Positions 1-7,698 of a stretch of DNA of 10,502 bases are shown piece by piece (position 1 is the stretch's first letter; every line of letters begins with the position of its first letter). Origin of the DNA: Bacillota bacterium (GTDB taxonomy: Bacteria > Bacillota > Clostridia > Lachnospirales > Lachnospiraceae); assembly GCA_023389295.1 (NCBI GenBank), contig JAEWEO010000294.1:1-10502 (forward strand). The letters run 5' to 3'. The notes under the pieces are model-generated. The model had not been told where the DNA came from. It did not search any database and saw nothing but the letters and a program-made list of their open reading frames with translations. The translations under genes were made by a program, and so were the position numbers.

Positions 1-142
1 TAGTTCGGGAGACGGCATAGTTGGCATCACAATAATAATGGCCGGTACACATAAGGCAGAAGAACATCTTCTGTGCCTGTGTACTGGCAGTATGAAAATA
101 GATAGCAGAATCAGGGGACAATCCAACATCAATTGGTTTCAT
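1..142 (-). CDS. AraC-family transcriptional regulator, N-terminal fragment
   Basis: Partial gene: 47 codons from an ATG at 142 leading off the left edge. An AAGGAGG ribosome binding site lies at 150-156, seven bases before the start. The peptide begins MKPIDVGLSPDSAIYFHT and reaches a C-T-G-H-Y-Y-C stretch, then Y-A-V-S-R-T at the edge. That pattern is typical of the start of the cupin-like sensor domain in Lachnospiraceae AraC/XylS regulators, where a conserved 'GHYxC' segment precedes the sugar-binding barrel. The C-terminal helix-turn-helix pair expected of this family is outside the window, so the DNA-binding part is not seen. The gene is divergent from the DUF5107/TPR gene. AraC regulators commonly control the operon they face, so it probably activates that gene in response to a sugar or glycoside; this is inference. 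Family call is moderately sure because only the first 47 residues are visible. Confidence 0.68.
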   Translation of the reverse strand, partial: MKPIDVGLSPDSAIYFHTASTQAQKMFFCLMCTGHYYCDANYAVSRT

Positions 143-208
143 ATGACTACCTCCTTAAGGTATAACTAATTTTAAAACTATTTAGCTGTAAAAATGTCAA
201 TAATAGTT

Positions 209-237
209 ATTTTAATGTATTATGAATACCAGGTCAA
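209..237 (-). promoter_or_regulatory. SigA-type promoter of the AraC regulator
   Basis: Read on the minus strand: -35 TTGACC (232-237), a 17-base spacer, and -10 TAAAAT (209-214), each box one mismatch from consensus. Transcription would begin near 202, giving about a 60-base leader. A second TTGACA (195-200) lies closer to the gene with a poorer -10 (TTTTAA, 172-177). The 8-base word GTCAATAA occurs at 196-203 and 233-240, overlapping both -35 boxes, and could be a half-site for autoregulation. Confidence 0.5.
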
Positions 238-335
238 TAAGGAAAAAATCCTCTCGACTTAAATTAAAGCATAAAATAATAATAGAGCAATTTTTCAAAA
301 TTAATCAGCAAACAAGACGAATGTAATAGAAAGAA

Positions 336-353
336 TTGCATTGTATAATGCAA
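336..353 (+). promoter_or_regulatory. Palindromic operator-like site over the -10 box of the DUF5107 gene
   Basis: TTGCATT (336-342) and AATGCAA (347-353) form a perfect 7-bp inverted repeat with a 4-base centre. A consensus -10 box TATAAT (344-349) sits inside it. The matching -35 position (321-326, ATGTAA) is poor, so the promoter probably needs an activator, or is blocked by a repressor bound to the palindrome. Predicted start of transcription is near 356, about 30 bases before the gene. AraC proteins usually bind direct repeats, so the palindrome may belong to a different regulator. Confidence 0.5.
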
Positions 354-387
354 CTAGATACAGAAATCAAAGGAGGGTATCAGCTTG

Positions 388-3300
388 ATGGTAGAATTTA
401 ATGGAGTTAAGGTATGGGAAGAAGTTGTAACGATTCCTACCTATGAAATAGGAGAGCCAACGAAGCATCCGATTTTTTCAGATAAGAGAGTCTATCAGGG
501 CGGCTCAGGAAAAGTATATCCTTATCCGGTTATCGAGAAGATTAGTGATGAAAAAGTGGATAAGAAATATCGTGCCGTGTATCTTGAAAACCAATACATA
601 AAAGTTATGATACTGCCTGAGTTAGGAGGTAGAATCCAAAGAGCTTATGATAAAACAAATGATTATGATTTCATATATTATAATCAGGTGATTAAACCGG
701 CCCTGGTTGGTTTAACCGGACCATGGATATCAGGAGGAATTGAGTTTAACTGGCCCCAGCATCATAGGCCGACTACTTTTTTACCGGTGGATTATAAATT
801 GCAGGAGAATGAAGATAAAAGCAAGACGGTTATAGTGAATGATGTGGATCAAATGTATGGTACAAAAGGAATTGCGGCTTTTACTTTATATCCGGACAAA
901 GCATATATTGAAATCAAAGGACAGCTTTACAATAGGACTCCGTTTCCGCAGACATTTCTTTGGTGGGCTAATCCTGCGGTGGCGGTTAATGATTATACCC
1001 AGTCCATATTTCCGCCGGATGTCCATGCCGTTATGGATCATGGGAAAAGGGATGTTTCCAGATTTCCCATAGCAACCGGCGTGTATTATAAAAAGGATTA
1101 CAGCGAAGGTGTTGATATTTCCAGATACAAGAATATACCGGTCCCCACTTCCTATATGGCAGAACCTTCGGATTTTGACTTTGTCGGTGGATATGATTAC
1201 CGGAAAAAGGCAGGAATCCTGCATGTGGCAGACCATCATATCTCACCGGGTAAAAAACAATGGACCTGGGGAAATGGAGATTTCGGTAAAGCCTGGGATC
1301 GCAATCTGACGGATGAGGATGGGCCTTATATTGAACTAATGACCGGAGTATATACGGATAACCAACCGGACTTTACCTGGTTAAAACCTTTTGAAGAGAA
1401 GACGTTCAAGCAATATTTTATGCCGTATAAGTCTGTGGGAGAAGTGAAAAATGCCACCATTCATGCTGTGGTTAACATGGTTTGCCAGGAAAGTAGTGTT
1501 TATCTATGCATCTATGCGACTGAAAATTATGAAGATGCTAGAATTGTATTAAAAAGGAAGGGCGAAATGATCAGTCTAGATGTAGTGACAATATCCCCTA
1601 TTTTAATTTATGAACATACTATTCCTGTATACTATGATTCTGAGCAAGATTTAACCGTGGAAGTTTATGATAAAGCAGAAAGGCTACTGGTAAATTACAC
1701 TCCAATAAAAATTAAAAGTCAAAAATTGCCGAGCCCGGCTGAGTCAGCCAAAGACCCGTCCGAAATCAGAACAAACGAGGAATTATACCTGATAGGATTA
1801 CATCTTGAGCAATACCGGCATGCTACTTATGAACCGGATGATTATTATCTGGAAGGATTAAGAAGGGATAAAGGCGATATCCGGATTAATAATGCTTACG
1901 GTTCCCTGATCTTTCGCCGTGGATTATTTAAAGAGGCAGAGGGATATTTTAGGAAGGCAATAGAACGTTTGACATGGAAAAATCCCAATCCATATAACAG
2001 CGAAGCATATTATTTCTTAGGACTGTCCCAATTCTTCCAGGAACATTGGGAGGAAGCCTATGATGCCTTTTATAAGGCGACTTGGACAAATGAACAGCAG
2101 GAAATGTCATTTTATTATTTATCATCCATTGCAGTAAGGAAAGAAAAGTATATGGATGCTTTGGAGTTTATAGAGAAGGCATTAATTAAAAATAGCCATA
2201 ATATCATAGCTAGAGGCCTAAAAGCAGTTGTTTTAAGAAAGTTGGGACGAAAAAGTGAAGCAAAAATCTTTATCGAGGAAAGTCTTAAAATCGACTGTTT
2301 TGATTACGTTAGTGCCTATGAAAAGATATTAATTAATGAAAGAGACGAAGGAATATTAGAACTCGGAAATAATCATATGGAAGCTAGCAGTAGCAAGCCG
2401 GTAGTTTATAAAAATAGGTCAGGAGAAGAATTAACCGGAGAATTAATTCTTCTTATGCGTAATTTTTCTGAGAACTTTATCCAAGCAGCAAGAGATTATG
2501 CGGAATCCGGCTTATATCAGGAGGCGGTGGAGGTATTAAGACTTTGTAGTGAAGATAATCCTATGTTAAAATATTATGAAGCATATTACTGCAATAAATT
2601 AGGCCGCGTAAAGGAAGCGAAAGAAGCATTAATTGCAGCGACGGAGCGTAAGAACCTTTATTACTTCCCAAATAAATTAGAAGATATACCGGTGCTTTCT
2701 TATGCAATAGAAAATAATAATAAAGATGCAAAAGCCCCTTATTTGCTAGGAAATTTATATTATGATAAAAAACAAGATAAGGCAGCAAAAGAACAATGGG
2801 AATTAAGTGCAAAAAGAGATGATACCAAGGGTATGGTATTTAGAAATCTCGCCCATGTCTACTATAATAAGGATAAAGAGCCTATGAAAGCAAGGGAAGC
2901 CCTTGAGAAAGCCTTTGCTTTGGAGCCATCGGATGACAGGATAATGCTCGAACTGGACCAATTATATAGGAAGCTAAATCTTTCGGCAAAAGATAGGCTG
3001 GTATTATATGAAACACATCCGGATATTTTTAAACAAAGGGATGATATGTATATTGAGTATGTTACTTTATTAAATCTGATGGGTGAGCATAAAAAAGCAT
3101 TGGATTACATCCTGGTTCATAAATTCCATCCATGGGAAGGCGGGGAAGGGAAAGTAACTGCTCAGTACAAAACTTCACTTTTAGAAATAGCCAAGAAAGA
3201 ACTGGAAGAGGGAAATTATAACGATGCTTTAAAACACTTAAATTCTGCGTTGATCTATCCTGATAATCTTGGTGAGGGTAAATTAGAAGGGACAAAAGAT

Positions 3301-3765
3301 AATCATATTAACTATTATATTGGCTGTACTTATGAAGCGTTAGGTAAAGAGGAAATAGCTAAGGAATATTATGAACTGGCAGCAGTAGGAAATGAGGAAC
3401 CTGCCGGAATGATGTATTATAATGACCAGCCGGCAGATATGATTTTATATCAGGGCCTTGCTCTTAAAAAACTGGGCAGGAAGGCAGCAGCCAATGCGAG
3501 ATTTTACAAATTAATTGATTATGGAGAACAGCATAGCTTTGATTCGGTTCGAATTGATTATTTTGCAGTATCCTTGCCGGATTTTATGATTTTTGAAGAG
3601 GATTGGGATAAAAGAAATCAAGTACATTGCTGCTATCTCATTGGGCTAGGGAATCTAGGACTTGGAAATGTGGCAAAGGCAAAAGAAGCATTTGCCAAAG
3701 CCCTAAAACTTGATCAAAATGATTTGAATTGTATTTTATACAATAGAACAGCTGCGACTATGTAG
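388..3765 (+). CDS. DUF5107 domain protein with C-terminal TPR superhelix
   Basis: Large soluble protein of about 1125 residues without signal peptide or membrane segment, so cytoplasmic. Numbering from a TTG at 385: residues ~60-350 match DUF5107, a beta-sandwich of the galactose-mutarotase-like type. Landmarks are an ILPELGGRI strand (76-84), G-G-I-E-F-N-W-P-x-H-H-R (117-128), FLWWANP (191-197), QWTWGNGDFGKAW (292-304) and ELMTGVYTDNQPDFTWL (317-333). Glu120, His126/127 and Glu317 are candidate acid or ligand residues. From ~470 to the end it is tetratricopeptide repeats, for example G-x-L-Y-Y-D-K-K-Q-x-x-A and the last one at G-L-G-N-V-A-K-A-K-E-A-F. The family occurs in Firmicutes and Bacteroidota near sugar-utilisation genes; its reaction is not established to my knowledge. 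A carbohydrate or glycoside-processing role is inferred from fold and the divergent AraC gene. Start: ribosome binding site AGGAGGG (371-377) is followed by adjacent TTG (385) and ATG (388). ATG is chosen, although TTG has slightly better spacing. Confidence 0.85.
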   Translation: MVEFNGVKVWEEVVTIPTYEIGEPTKHPIFSDKRVYQGGSGKVYPYPVIEKISDEKVDKKYRAVYLENQYIKVMILPELGGRIQRAYDKTNDYDFIYYNQVIKPALVGLTGPWISGGIEFNWPQHHRPTTFLPVDYKLQENEDKSKTVIVNDVDQMYGTKGIAAFTLYPDKAYIEIKGQLYNRTPFPQTFLWWANPAVAVNDYTQSIFPPDVHAVMDHGKRDVSRFPIATGVYYKKDYSEGVDISRYKNIPVPTSYMAEPSDFDFVGGYDYRKKAGILHVADHHISPGKKQWTWGNGDFGKAWDRNLTDEDGPYIELMTGVYTDNQPDFTWLKPFEEKTFKQYFMPYKSVGEVKNATIHAVVNMVCQESSVYLCIYATENYEDARIVLKRKGEMISLDVVTISPILIYEHTIPVYYDSEQDLTVEVYDKAERLLVNYTPIKIKSQKLPSPAESAKDPSEIRTNEELYLIGLHLEQYRHATYEPDDYYLEGLRRDKGDIRINNAYGSLIFRRGLFKEAEGYFRKAIERLTWKNPNPYNSEAYYFLGLSQFFQEHWEEAYDAFYKATWTNEQQEMSFYYLSSIAVRKEKYMDALEFIEKALIKNSHNIIARGLKAVVLRKLGRKSEAKIFIEESLKIDCFDYVSAYEKILINERDEGILELGNNHMEASSSKPVVYKNRSGEELTGELILLMRNFSENFIQAARDYAESGLYQEAVEVLRLCSEDNPMLKYYEAYYCNKLGRVKEAKEALIAATERKNLYYFPNKLEDIPVLSYAIENNNKDAKAPYLLGNLYYDKKQDKAAKEQWELSAKRDDTKGMVFRNLAHVYYNKDKEPMKAREALEKAFALEPSDDRIMLELDQLYRKLNLSAKDRLVLYETHPDIFKQRDDMYIEYVTLLNLMGEHKKALDYILVHKFHPWEGGEGKVTAQYKTSLLEIAKKELEEGNYNDALKHLNSALIYPDNLGEGKLEGTKDNHINYYIGCTYEALGKEEIAKEYYELAAVGNEEPAGMMYYNDQPADMILYQGLALKKLGRKAAANARFYKLIDYGEQHSFDSVRIDYFAVSLPDFMIFEEDWDKRNQVHCCYLIGLGNLGLGNVAKAKEAFAKALKLDQNDLNCILYNRTAATM

Positions 3766-3828
3766 TCCTATGGTGATACATTCATTTTAGAATATTCAGT
3801 ATAATACTACCATTGATTGTCATCTGTC

Positions 3829-3900
3829 TGGACAGCATATGATACGGATCGTCTTAATGAATTGGATATTTTGCAGCCATATGAAAATAAAATAAGATAA
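3829..3900 (+). pseudogene. Possible remnant of a gene 3' end
   Basis: Twenty-three codons in one frame read like real protein (W-T-A-Y-D-T-D-R-L-N-E-L-D-I-L-Q-P-Y-E, then N-K-I-R) and end at TAA (3898-3900), five bases before a strong hairpin. The same frame is stopped by TGA at 3814-3816 and there is no start codon or ribosome binding site, so it is not an intact gene. It could be the surviving tail, with terminator, of a gene once downstream of the DUF5107 gene. I do not recognise the family. Chance remains quite possible for so short a stretch. Confidence 0.25.
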
Positions 3901-3904
3901 TGAA

Positions 3905-3936
3905 AAGGGGAGACAGCTGAATGCCTGTCTCCCCTT
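3905..3936. terminator. Strong hairpin between convergent genes
   Basis: AAGGGGAGACAG (3905-3916) pairs perfectly with CTGTCTCCCCTT (3925-3936) across an 8-base loop, a 12-bp stem. On the minus strand the stem is followed by a T-rich run (CCCCTTTTCATTATCTTATTTT), so it best serves the permease gene, 85 bases past its stop codon. On the plus strand the tail is only TTAGTATG, so termination of the DUF5107 transcript there would be weaker. It is the only strong hairpin in this gap and may work in both directions. Confidence 0.75.
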
Positions 3937-4021
3937 AGTATGTGAATACTTATTTATGATGCAGTAATATAACATTTCGTTTAAAACATAATTTAACTAA
4001 AGAACTGTTCTGATTTGCTAA

Positions 4022-5407
4022 TTACTCGTTACTTTCTGTAACCTTTACTTCTTTGCTATCACCGATGGAAAGAAGTAAGTTTAATACGATACCGAATACT
4101 GCTGCAGTAGCTAGAGCAGGGAAATGAAGTCCAAACATCGGGATCATACCACCCTCAAAACCATAAGTACCACCAAGGCCGATGATAAAGATGGTAGCAA
4201 TAACTGCTAAATTCTTAGAGCTAAATAAATCTACTTTATGTTCAAGCATAATGGTGATACCTTGTGCTGCGATTACACCGAATAAGTAAATGGAAAGTCC
4301 ACCAATAACAGCGTTAGGAATGGAGTATACTACATTTATTAACGGTGTGAAGCAGGAGATTATCATGGTAATGATTGCAGCTGCAATAAGTACGGGGATG
4401 GAGAATACTTTGGATATTGCCATAGTACTGATATTTTCACCATAATTGGTTCCTGCAGGTCCACCAATCATACCGGATACGATATCGCCGATACCATCGC
4501 CGATTAGATTTAAACCGAGTTTATCAGCAATATCATATTTCTTACCGGATTTTTTCTTCTTCGCTAAATCATTTACATAGATATCTAATTGATATACATG
4601 TGCAGTAGATTCAGGAATGGTTGCTATTGCGATAGGCATAATTGCGGCAATTGCAGCCCAAGAAGGCTTTGGTAAAGTGAATTCAGGTAAATTAATAATT
4701 CCATCTAAACCTGATCTGTCGAAGCTAACAAAAGGTATACCAGTTACCAAGCCAATGATGACAGCCACCACATATCCAGTCAAAAGGCCAAAAAGAATAG
4801 GCAACTGACTCAGCCTGCCCTTCAAATATACCGAATATAAAATTGTGGAAATTAGTGTAACAAGGGCAATAATCCATGCCATGTTCTGTGCGAGAGAGGT
4901 TTGATTAGCTGCAACTTTAGGGAAATCAGCTGCATTAGAGAGTGCATTAGCTGCAAGAGATAAACCGATAATCATTGCGATACTTCCTGTTACAGTAGCT
5001 GGAAGAACTTTATCAATGATCTTACGACCGGATGCTTTGATAATAAATCCGGCGGCAATAGATACAAATCCTGACATTACGATACCAAACTGAGCAGTTG
5101 CTATCATGGTATTGAGTCCATTAGCTGCAATAGCTTCTTCTGTCATAATAGAAGCAATAGCTGCAATATAGGAAAAACTGGATCCGTAATATAGGGGGAT
5201 TTTTCTACCGGTAATAAGAATAAAACAAAGAGTTGCTAAACCACTTGCAAAAATGGTTGTAGATACGTGGAAGCCGGTAATTAAAGCAACAAGAACGGTT
5301 GCCGGAAACATTACAACGATCTGCTGTAATGCAAATAAGATAAGTTCCACGATCGGGGGATTTTCGTCGGGCAAGTAGCCGACAGGTTGATGTTTCTTTG
5401 TAGCCAT
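4022..5407 (-). CDS. uraA: NCS2-family uracil permease (UraA/PyrP type)
   Basis: A 461-residue polytopic inner-membrane protein of the nucleobase-cation symporter-2 family, which imports uracil (or xanthine in sister clades) with protons. The family has 14 membrane segments in two inverted repeats of seven. Visible signatures: K-I-P-L-Y-Y-G-S-S-F-S-Y (69-80) in the first half; I-P-E-S-T-A-H-V (264-271), holding Glu266; and G-G-P-A-G-T-N-Y-G-E-N-I-S (315-327), holding Glu324. The two glutamates are 58 residues apart and correspond to the substrate-binding Glu241 and Glu290 of E. coli UraA. The NYGENI form points to uracil more than xanthine, but substrate is not proven. A Lys-rich loop follows residue 282. 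Length is normal and the gene intact. Start ATG at 5407, with AGGAGG (5418-5423) ten bases upstream. It is a single-gene unit, divergent from the DUF4153 gene, with a hairpin downstream. No pyr or pur genes adjoin. Confidence 0.88.
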   Translation of the reverse strand: MATKKHQPVGYLPDENPPIVELILFALQQIVVMFPATVLVALITGFHVSTTIFASGLATLCFILITGRKIPLYYGSSFSYIAAIASIMTEEAIAANGLNTMIATAQFGIVMSGFVSIAAGFIIKASGRKIIDKVLPATVTGSIAMIIGLSLAANALSNAADFPKVAANQTSLAQNMAWIIALVTLISTILYSVYLKGRLSQLPILFGLLTGYVVAVIIGLVTGIPFVSFDRSGLDGIINLPEFTLPKPSWAAIAAIMPIAIATIPESTAHVYQLDIYVNDLAKKKKSGKKYDIADKLGLNLIGDGIGDIVSGMIGGPAGTNYGENISTMAISKVFSIPVLIAAAIITMIISCFTPLINVVYSIPNAVIGGLSIYLFGVIAAQGITIMLEHKVDLFSSKNLAVIATIFIIGLGGTYGFEGGMIPMFGLHFPALATAAVFGIVLNLLLSIGDSKEVKVTESNE

Positions 5408-5435
5408 TATTAATTTACCTCCTGGGATTTTTTAT

Positions 5436-5464
5436 ATTAAATCACATTTCTTAGGTTTTGTAAA
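5436..5464 (-). promoter_or_regulatory. Extended -10 promoter of the permease
   Basis: On the minus strand: -35 TTTACA (5459-5464), 17-base spacer, -10 TTTAAT (5436-5441), preceded by TGA giving a TGn extended -10. Predicted transcription start is about 5429, only about 22 bases before the ATG. That leaves no room for a PyrR-binding attenuator or a purine riboswitch, the usual controls of nucleobase permeases. Any control from this promoter would have to act on transcription initiation. Confidence 0.6.
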
Positions 5465-5594
5465 GTGGAATCGTGTAAATTTTTGAAAAAATTAAAAAAA
5501 CTTTGTCATTTGTGACTTTTACCTAAAAAAGTAAATGGATTTCTATTTTATTACTGCATGAGTAGATATTCTTAATGGTAAAATTAACATAGTA

Positions 5595-5603
5595 TGATAT
5601 AAT
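5595..5603 (+). promoter_or_regulatory. Extended -10 promoter of the DUF4153 gene
   Basis: TGATATAAT at 5595-5603 is a perfect extended -10 (TGn plus TATAAT). The -35 position (5575-5580, ATGGTA) is weak, as is common for extended -10 promoters. Predicted start near 5610 gives a leader of about 65 bases. The leader contains a small inverted repeat, TTCGA-TT-TCGAA (5636-5647), whose role is unknown. Confidence 0.5.
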
Positions 5604-5675
5604 AATGCATAACCAAATACAATTACTTATATAGCTTCGATTTCGAATGCTGATCAACCAAGGGAGGGATGATAT

Positions 5676-7607
5676 ATGAAACAATTCATGCGAATAAGAG
5701 AAAAAGCGTTAGGTTTTATGGACACCATGAACCGTTTTCCACTAACGATATTCTTACTGTTCATCGCTGTACTAACATATATAGCAATTATTAATGGGGA
5801 TGATCAACCAAGACTCAGTTACCTATTGATCTCATTACTTTTAGGTGCGAGTATTTATAGTGTTTTTCAATTAGTCTATGAAAGTTTTTTCAGTCAGAGG
5901 AAACAGCGCTTTCTTCTAATGGGAATTACAATTTTATTATCCTTTCTTTATTATCTGGTCATCCAACAAATAGATTGGAAGATAGATACGGTGATACGTA
6001 CCACCGTTATATTCTTCCTATTACTTGTTCTGTTCCTATGGATACCATCGATAAAAAGCGGTATTAATTTTAACCAGAGTTTTATGGCAGTATTCAAAGC
6101 TTTTTTTACTTCTGTCTTTTTTCAAGGAGTATTGTTCCTTGGTGTTGCTATTATTCTAGCAGCTGTTGACGGACTAATTACTCCTGTTAATGAGAAGGCT
6201 TATTTGTATGCGGCAATCATCATCTTTGTTTTACTGGCACCCTTTCACTTTCTTACGAATATACCTCTTTATTCTAGATCAAAGTTTAAGAAGGAGGAAA
6301 AAACAACTGGTATTCATGAGGAGAATACGAATGAGGAAGAGGCTATTTCGGGAGAAGTTATTGCAAAGGAAGCTAATATAGAAGAAACGATTGTTAAGGA
6401 AGCTAATTCAAAAGAAGTTAACATGAAGAAAATGGATTCAAAAGAAATGATTGCGGAAGAATCTAATTACGTCTATAATTCACAGGATTTGTTGCGCTTG
6501 ACCTCCCCAACAAAGTTTTTGGAGGCCTTAGTATCCTATGTCTTTATTCCGATTACATCCGTATTTACTATTATACTGCTGATCTATATTCTTATGAATA
6601 TAACAGGAGATTTTTGGAAAGATAATCTAATGGAGCCGCTTCTTGTAAGTTACTCAATTATTGTTCTTATAGTATACTTACTGGCAAGTACCATGAGTAA
6701 TGCCTTTAGTAAGTATTTTCGTATGATATTTCCAAAGATACTTATTCCTGTCGTGTTGTTCCAGACCATAGCCTCTGTTCTTAAAATAGAAGAGGTGGGG
6801 GTCACTTACGGTCGCTATTATGTCATTATGTTCGGGGTATTTGCGACGGTAGTCGGAATATTATTTTCCATAAAGCCGGTAGAAAAGAATGGGTTGATTG
6901 CTCCGATTTTAATTGCACTATCAGTTATTTCCATTCTCCCCTTTACCAATGCGTTTACAATCAGTAGAATTTCGCAGGTTAATCGACTGGTAAATGTTCT
7001 GGAGCAAAATAATATGTTGGTCAATGATATCATAGTACCTAATTCCAGCGTCTCTGAGAAACATCGTAAAATCATCGTATCGGCAGTAGACTATCTTGAT
7101 CAGATGGGAGATAGCAAGGAAATTATATGGTTGAATCAATATTCCAAGACGCATAACTTCGCCGAGACCTTTGGTTTTGATCCCTATGGTCAAGTACAGA
7201 ACAATTCAGAATACGTTATGATTATTAGGGACACTAGTGAACCAATACCTATTGAAGGTTATGATTTTATGGCATCCACCTTCGTTTATAGTTATAATAC
7301 AGAAGAAGTTACTTACCAATTTGAAAAGAACGGTTTAGAATATTCACTTCAAGTTAAGCAGAACGCAAGTCCTATCCTTGTTGTATATCAAGGTAATACT
7401 GAGATCAACCGCTTTGAACTAAAGGAGATCTTTCAGAAATATGAAGGAAATATCCAGGAAAGTATGGTTGACACGAAAGATTTAACCTATACGAAAGAGA
7501 ATGAGTTGTCAGCAATAACCGTTGTAGCAAATAATATCAATATAAATGTTTGGGGAGATAGACGGGATGAACAGGCTGAAATTTATATTCTGGTAGATAT
7601 TAAGTAA
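5676..7607 (+). CDS. DUF4153 multi-pass membrane protein
   Basis: A 643-residue membrane protein best matched to DUF4153, a family of unknown function common in Firmicutes. About 11 hydrophobic segments are visible: six in the first half (roughly 21-41, 48-70, 80-97, 108-126, 145-165, 177-195) and five in the second (285-308, 322-340, 350-370, 380-399, 407-427). A soluble tail of about 210 residues follows, rich in beta-like stretches. Between the two membrane blocks, residues ~204-268 form a highly charged, low-complexity loop containing a 10-residue tandem repeat (see the repeat entry). Ribosome binding site GGGAGGG (5662-5668) lies seven bases before ATG 5676. The gene has its own promoter and is divergent from the permease; no partner gene reveals its role. 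No catalytic motif was recognised. Family membership is fairly sure; function unknown. Confidence 0.75.
   Translation: MKQFMRIREKALGFMDTMNRFPLTIFLLFIAVLTYIAIINGDDQPRLSYLLISLLLGASIYSVFQLVYESFFSQRKQRFLLMGITILLSFLYYLVIQQIDWKIDTVIRTTVIFFLLLVLFLWIPSIKSGINFNQSFMAVFKAFFTSVFFQGVLFLGVAIILAAVDGLITPVNEKAYLYAAIIIFVLLAPFHFLTNIPLYSRSKFKKEEKTTGIHEENTNEEEAISGEVIAKEANIEETIVKEANSKEVNMKKMDSKEMIAEESNYVYNSQDLLRLTSPTKFLEALVSYVFIPITSVFTIILLIYILMNITGDFWKDNLMEPLLVSYSIIVLIVYLLASTMSNAFSKYFRMIFPKILIPVVLFQTIASVLKIEEVGVTYGRYYVIMFGVFATVVGILFSIKPVEKNGLIAPILIALSVISILPFTNAFTISRISQVNRLVNVLEQNNMLVNDIIVPNSSVSEKHRKIIVSAVDYLDQMGDSKEIIWLNQYSKTHNFAETFGFDPYGQVQNNSEYVMIIRDTSEPIPIEGYDFMASTFVYSYNTEEVTYQFEKNGLEYSLQVKQNASPILVVYQGNTEINRFELKEIFQKYEGNIQESMVDTKDLTYTKENELSAITVVANNININVWGDRRDEQAEIYILVDIK
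6336..6467 (+). repeat. 30-bp coding tandem repeat, about 4.4 copies
   Basis: The charged loop of the DUF4153 protein (residues 221-264) is built of decapeptide units starting at residues 221, 231, 241, 251 and 261. The consensus is roughly [K/E]-E-A-N-S-K-E-x-I-[A/V]; unit 3 is KEANSKEVNM. At DNA level AAGGAAGCTAAT recurs at 6366-6377 and 6396-6407, and ATTCAAAAGAA at 6406-6416 and 6436-6446, both exactly 30 bases apart. Outer units are more diverged. This is consistent with in-frame expansion by slippage followed by drift. Confidence 0.75.
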
Positions 7608-7622
7608 AAAAAAGGATTATAA

Positions 7623-7698
7623 GTAATATGCTTCAAACTGTGAGAAATATAATTTGATTTTTTTAATGTAATGTACTTCAAATTGTAAGAAATATAAT
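7623..7698. repeat. 31-bp imperfect direct repeat in the intergenic spacer
   Basis: Copies at 7623-7653 and 7668-7698 start 45 bases apart and match at 27 of 31 positions. All four differences are transitions (A/G or C/T). Both contain CTTCAAA, TGT and end in AGAAATATAAT. The 10-base core AGAAATATAA (7688-7697) also occurs in inverted orientation at 7755-7764 (TTATATTTCT). The repeat lies between the DUF4153 stop and the cyclophilin promoter. No coding potential was seen. Confidence 0.7.

Noticed and set aside
886..1309. Overlapping open frames on both strands inside the DUF5107 gene.
   Set aside because: They lack ribosome binding sites, have protein-unlike composition, and are shadows of the well-supported long gene. 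Similar frames inside the other genes were dropped for the same reason.
5408..5675. Purine riboswitch or PyrR site in the divergent gap.
   Set aside because: No conserved core sequence or paired stems seen on either strand, and mapped promoter boxes leave leaders of only about 22 and 65 bases.
5651..5812. Exact 12-base repeat TGATCAACCAAG at 5651-5662 (leader) and 5801-5812 (coding).
   Set aside because: A few 12-base coincidences are expected in 10 kb, flanks do not match, and the second copy is explained by the codons for D-D-Q-P-R.
7633..7664. TCAAA...TTTGA followed by seven T's after the DUF4153 gene, as a terminator.
   Set aside because: Only a 5-bp AT-rich stem with a 15-base loop; too weak to call, and it overlaps the direct repeat.
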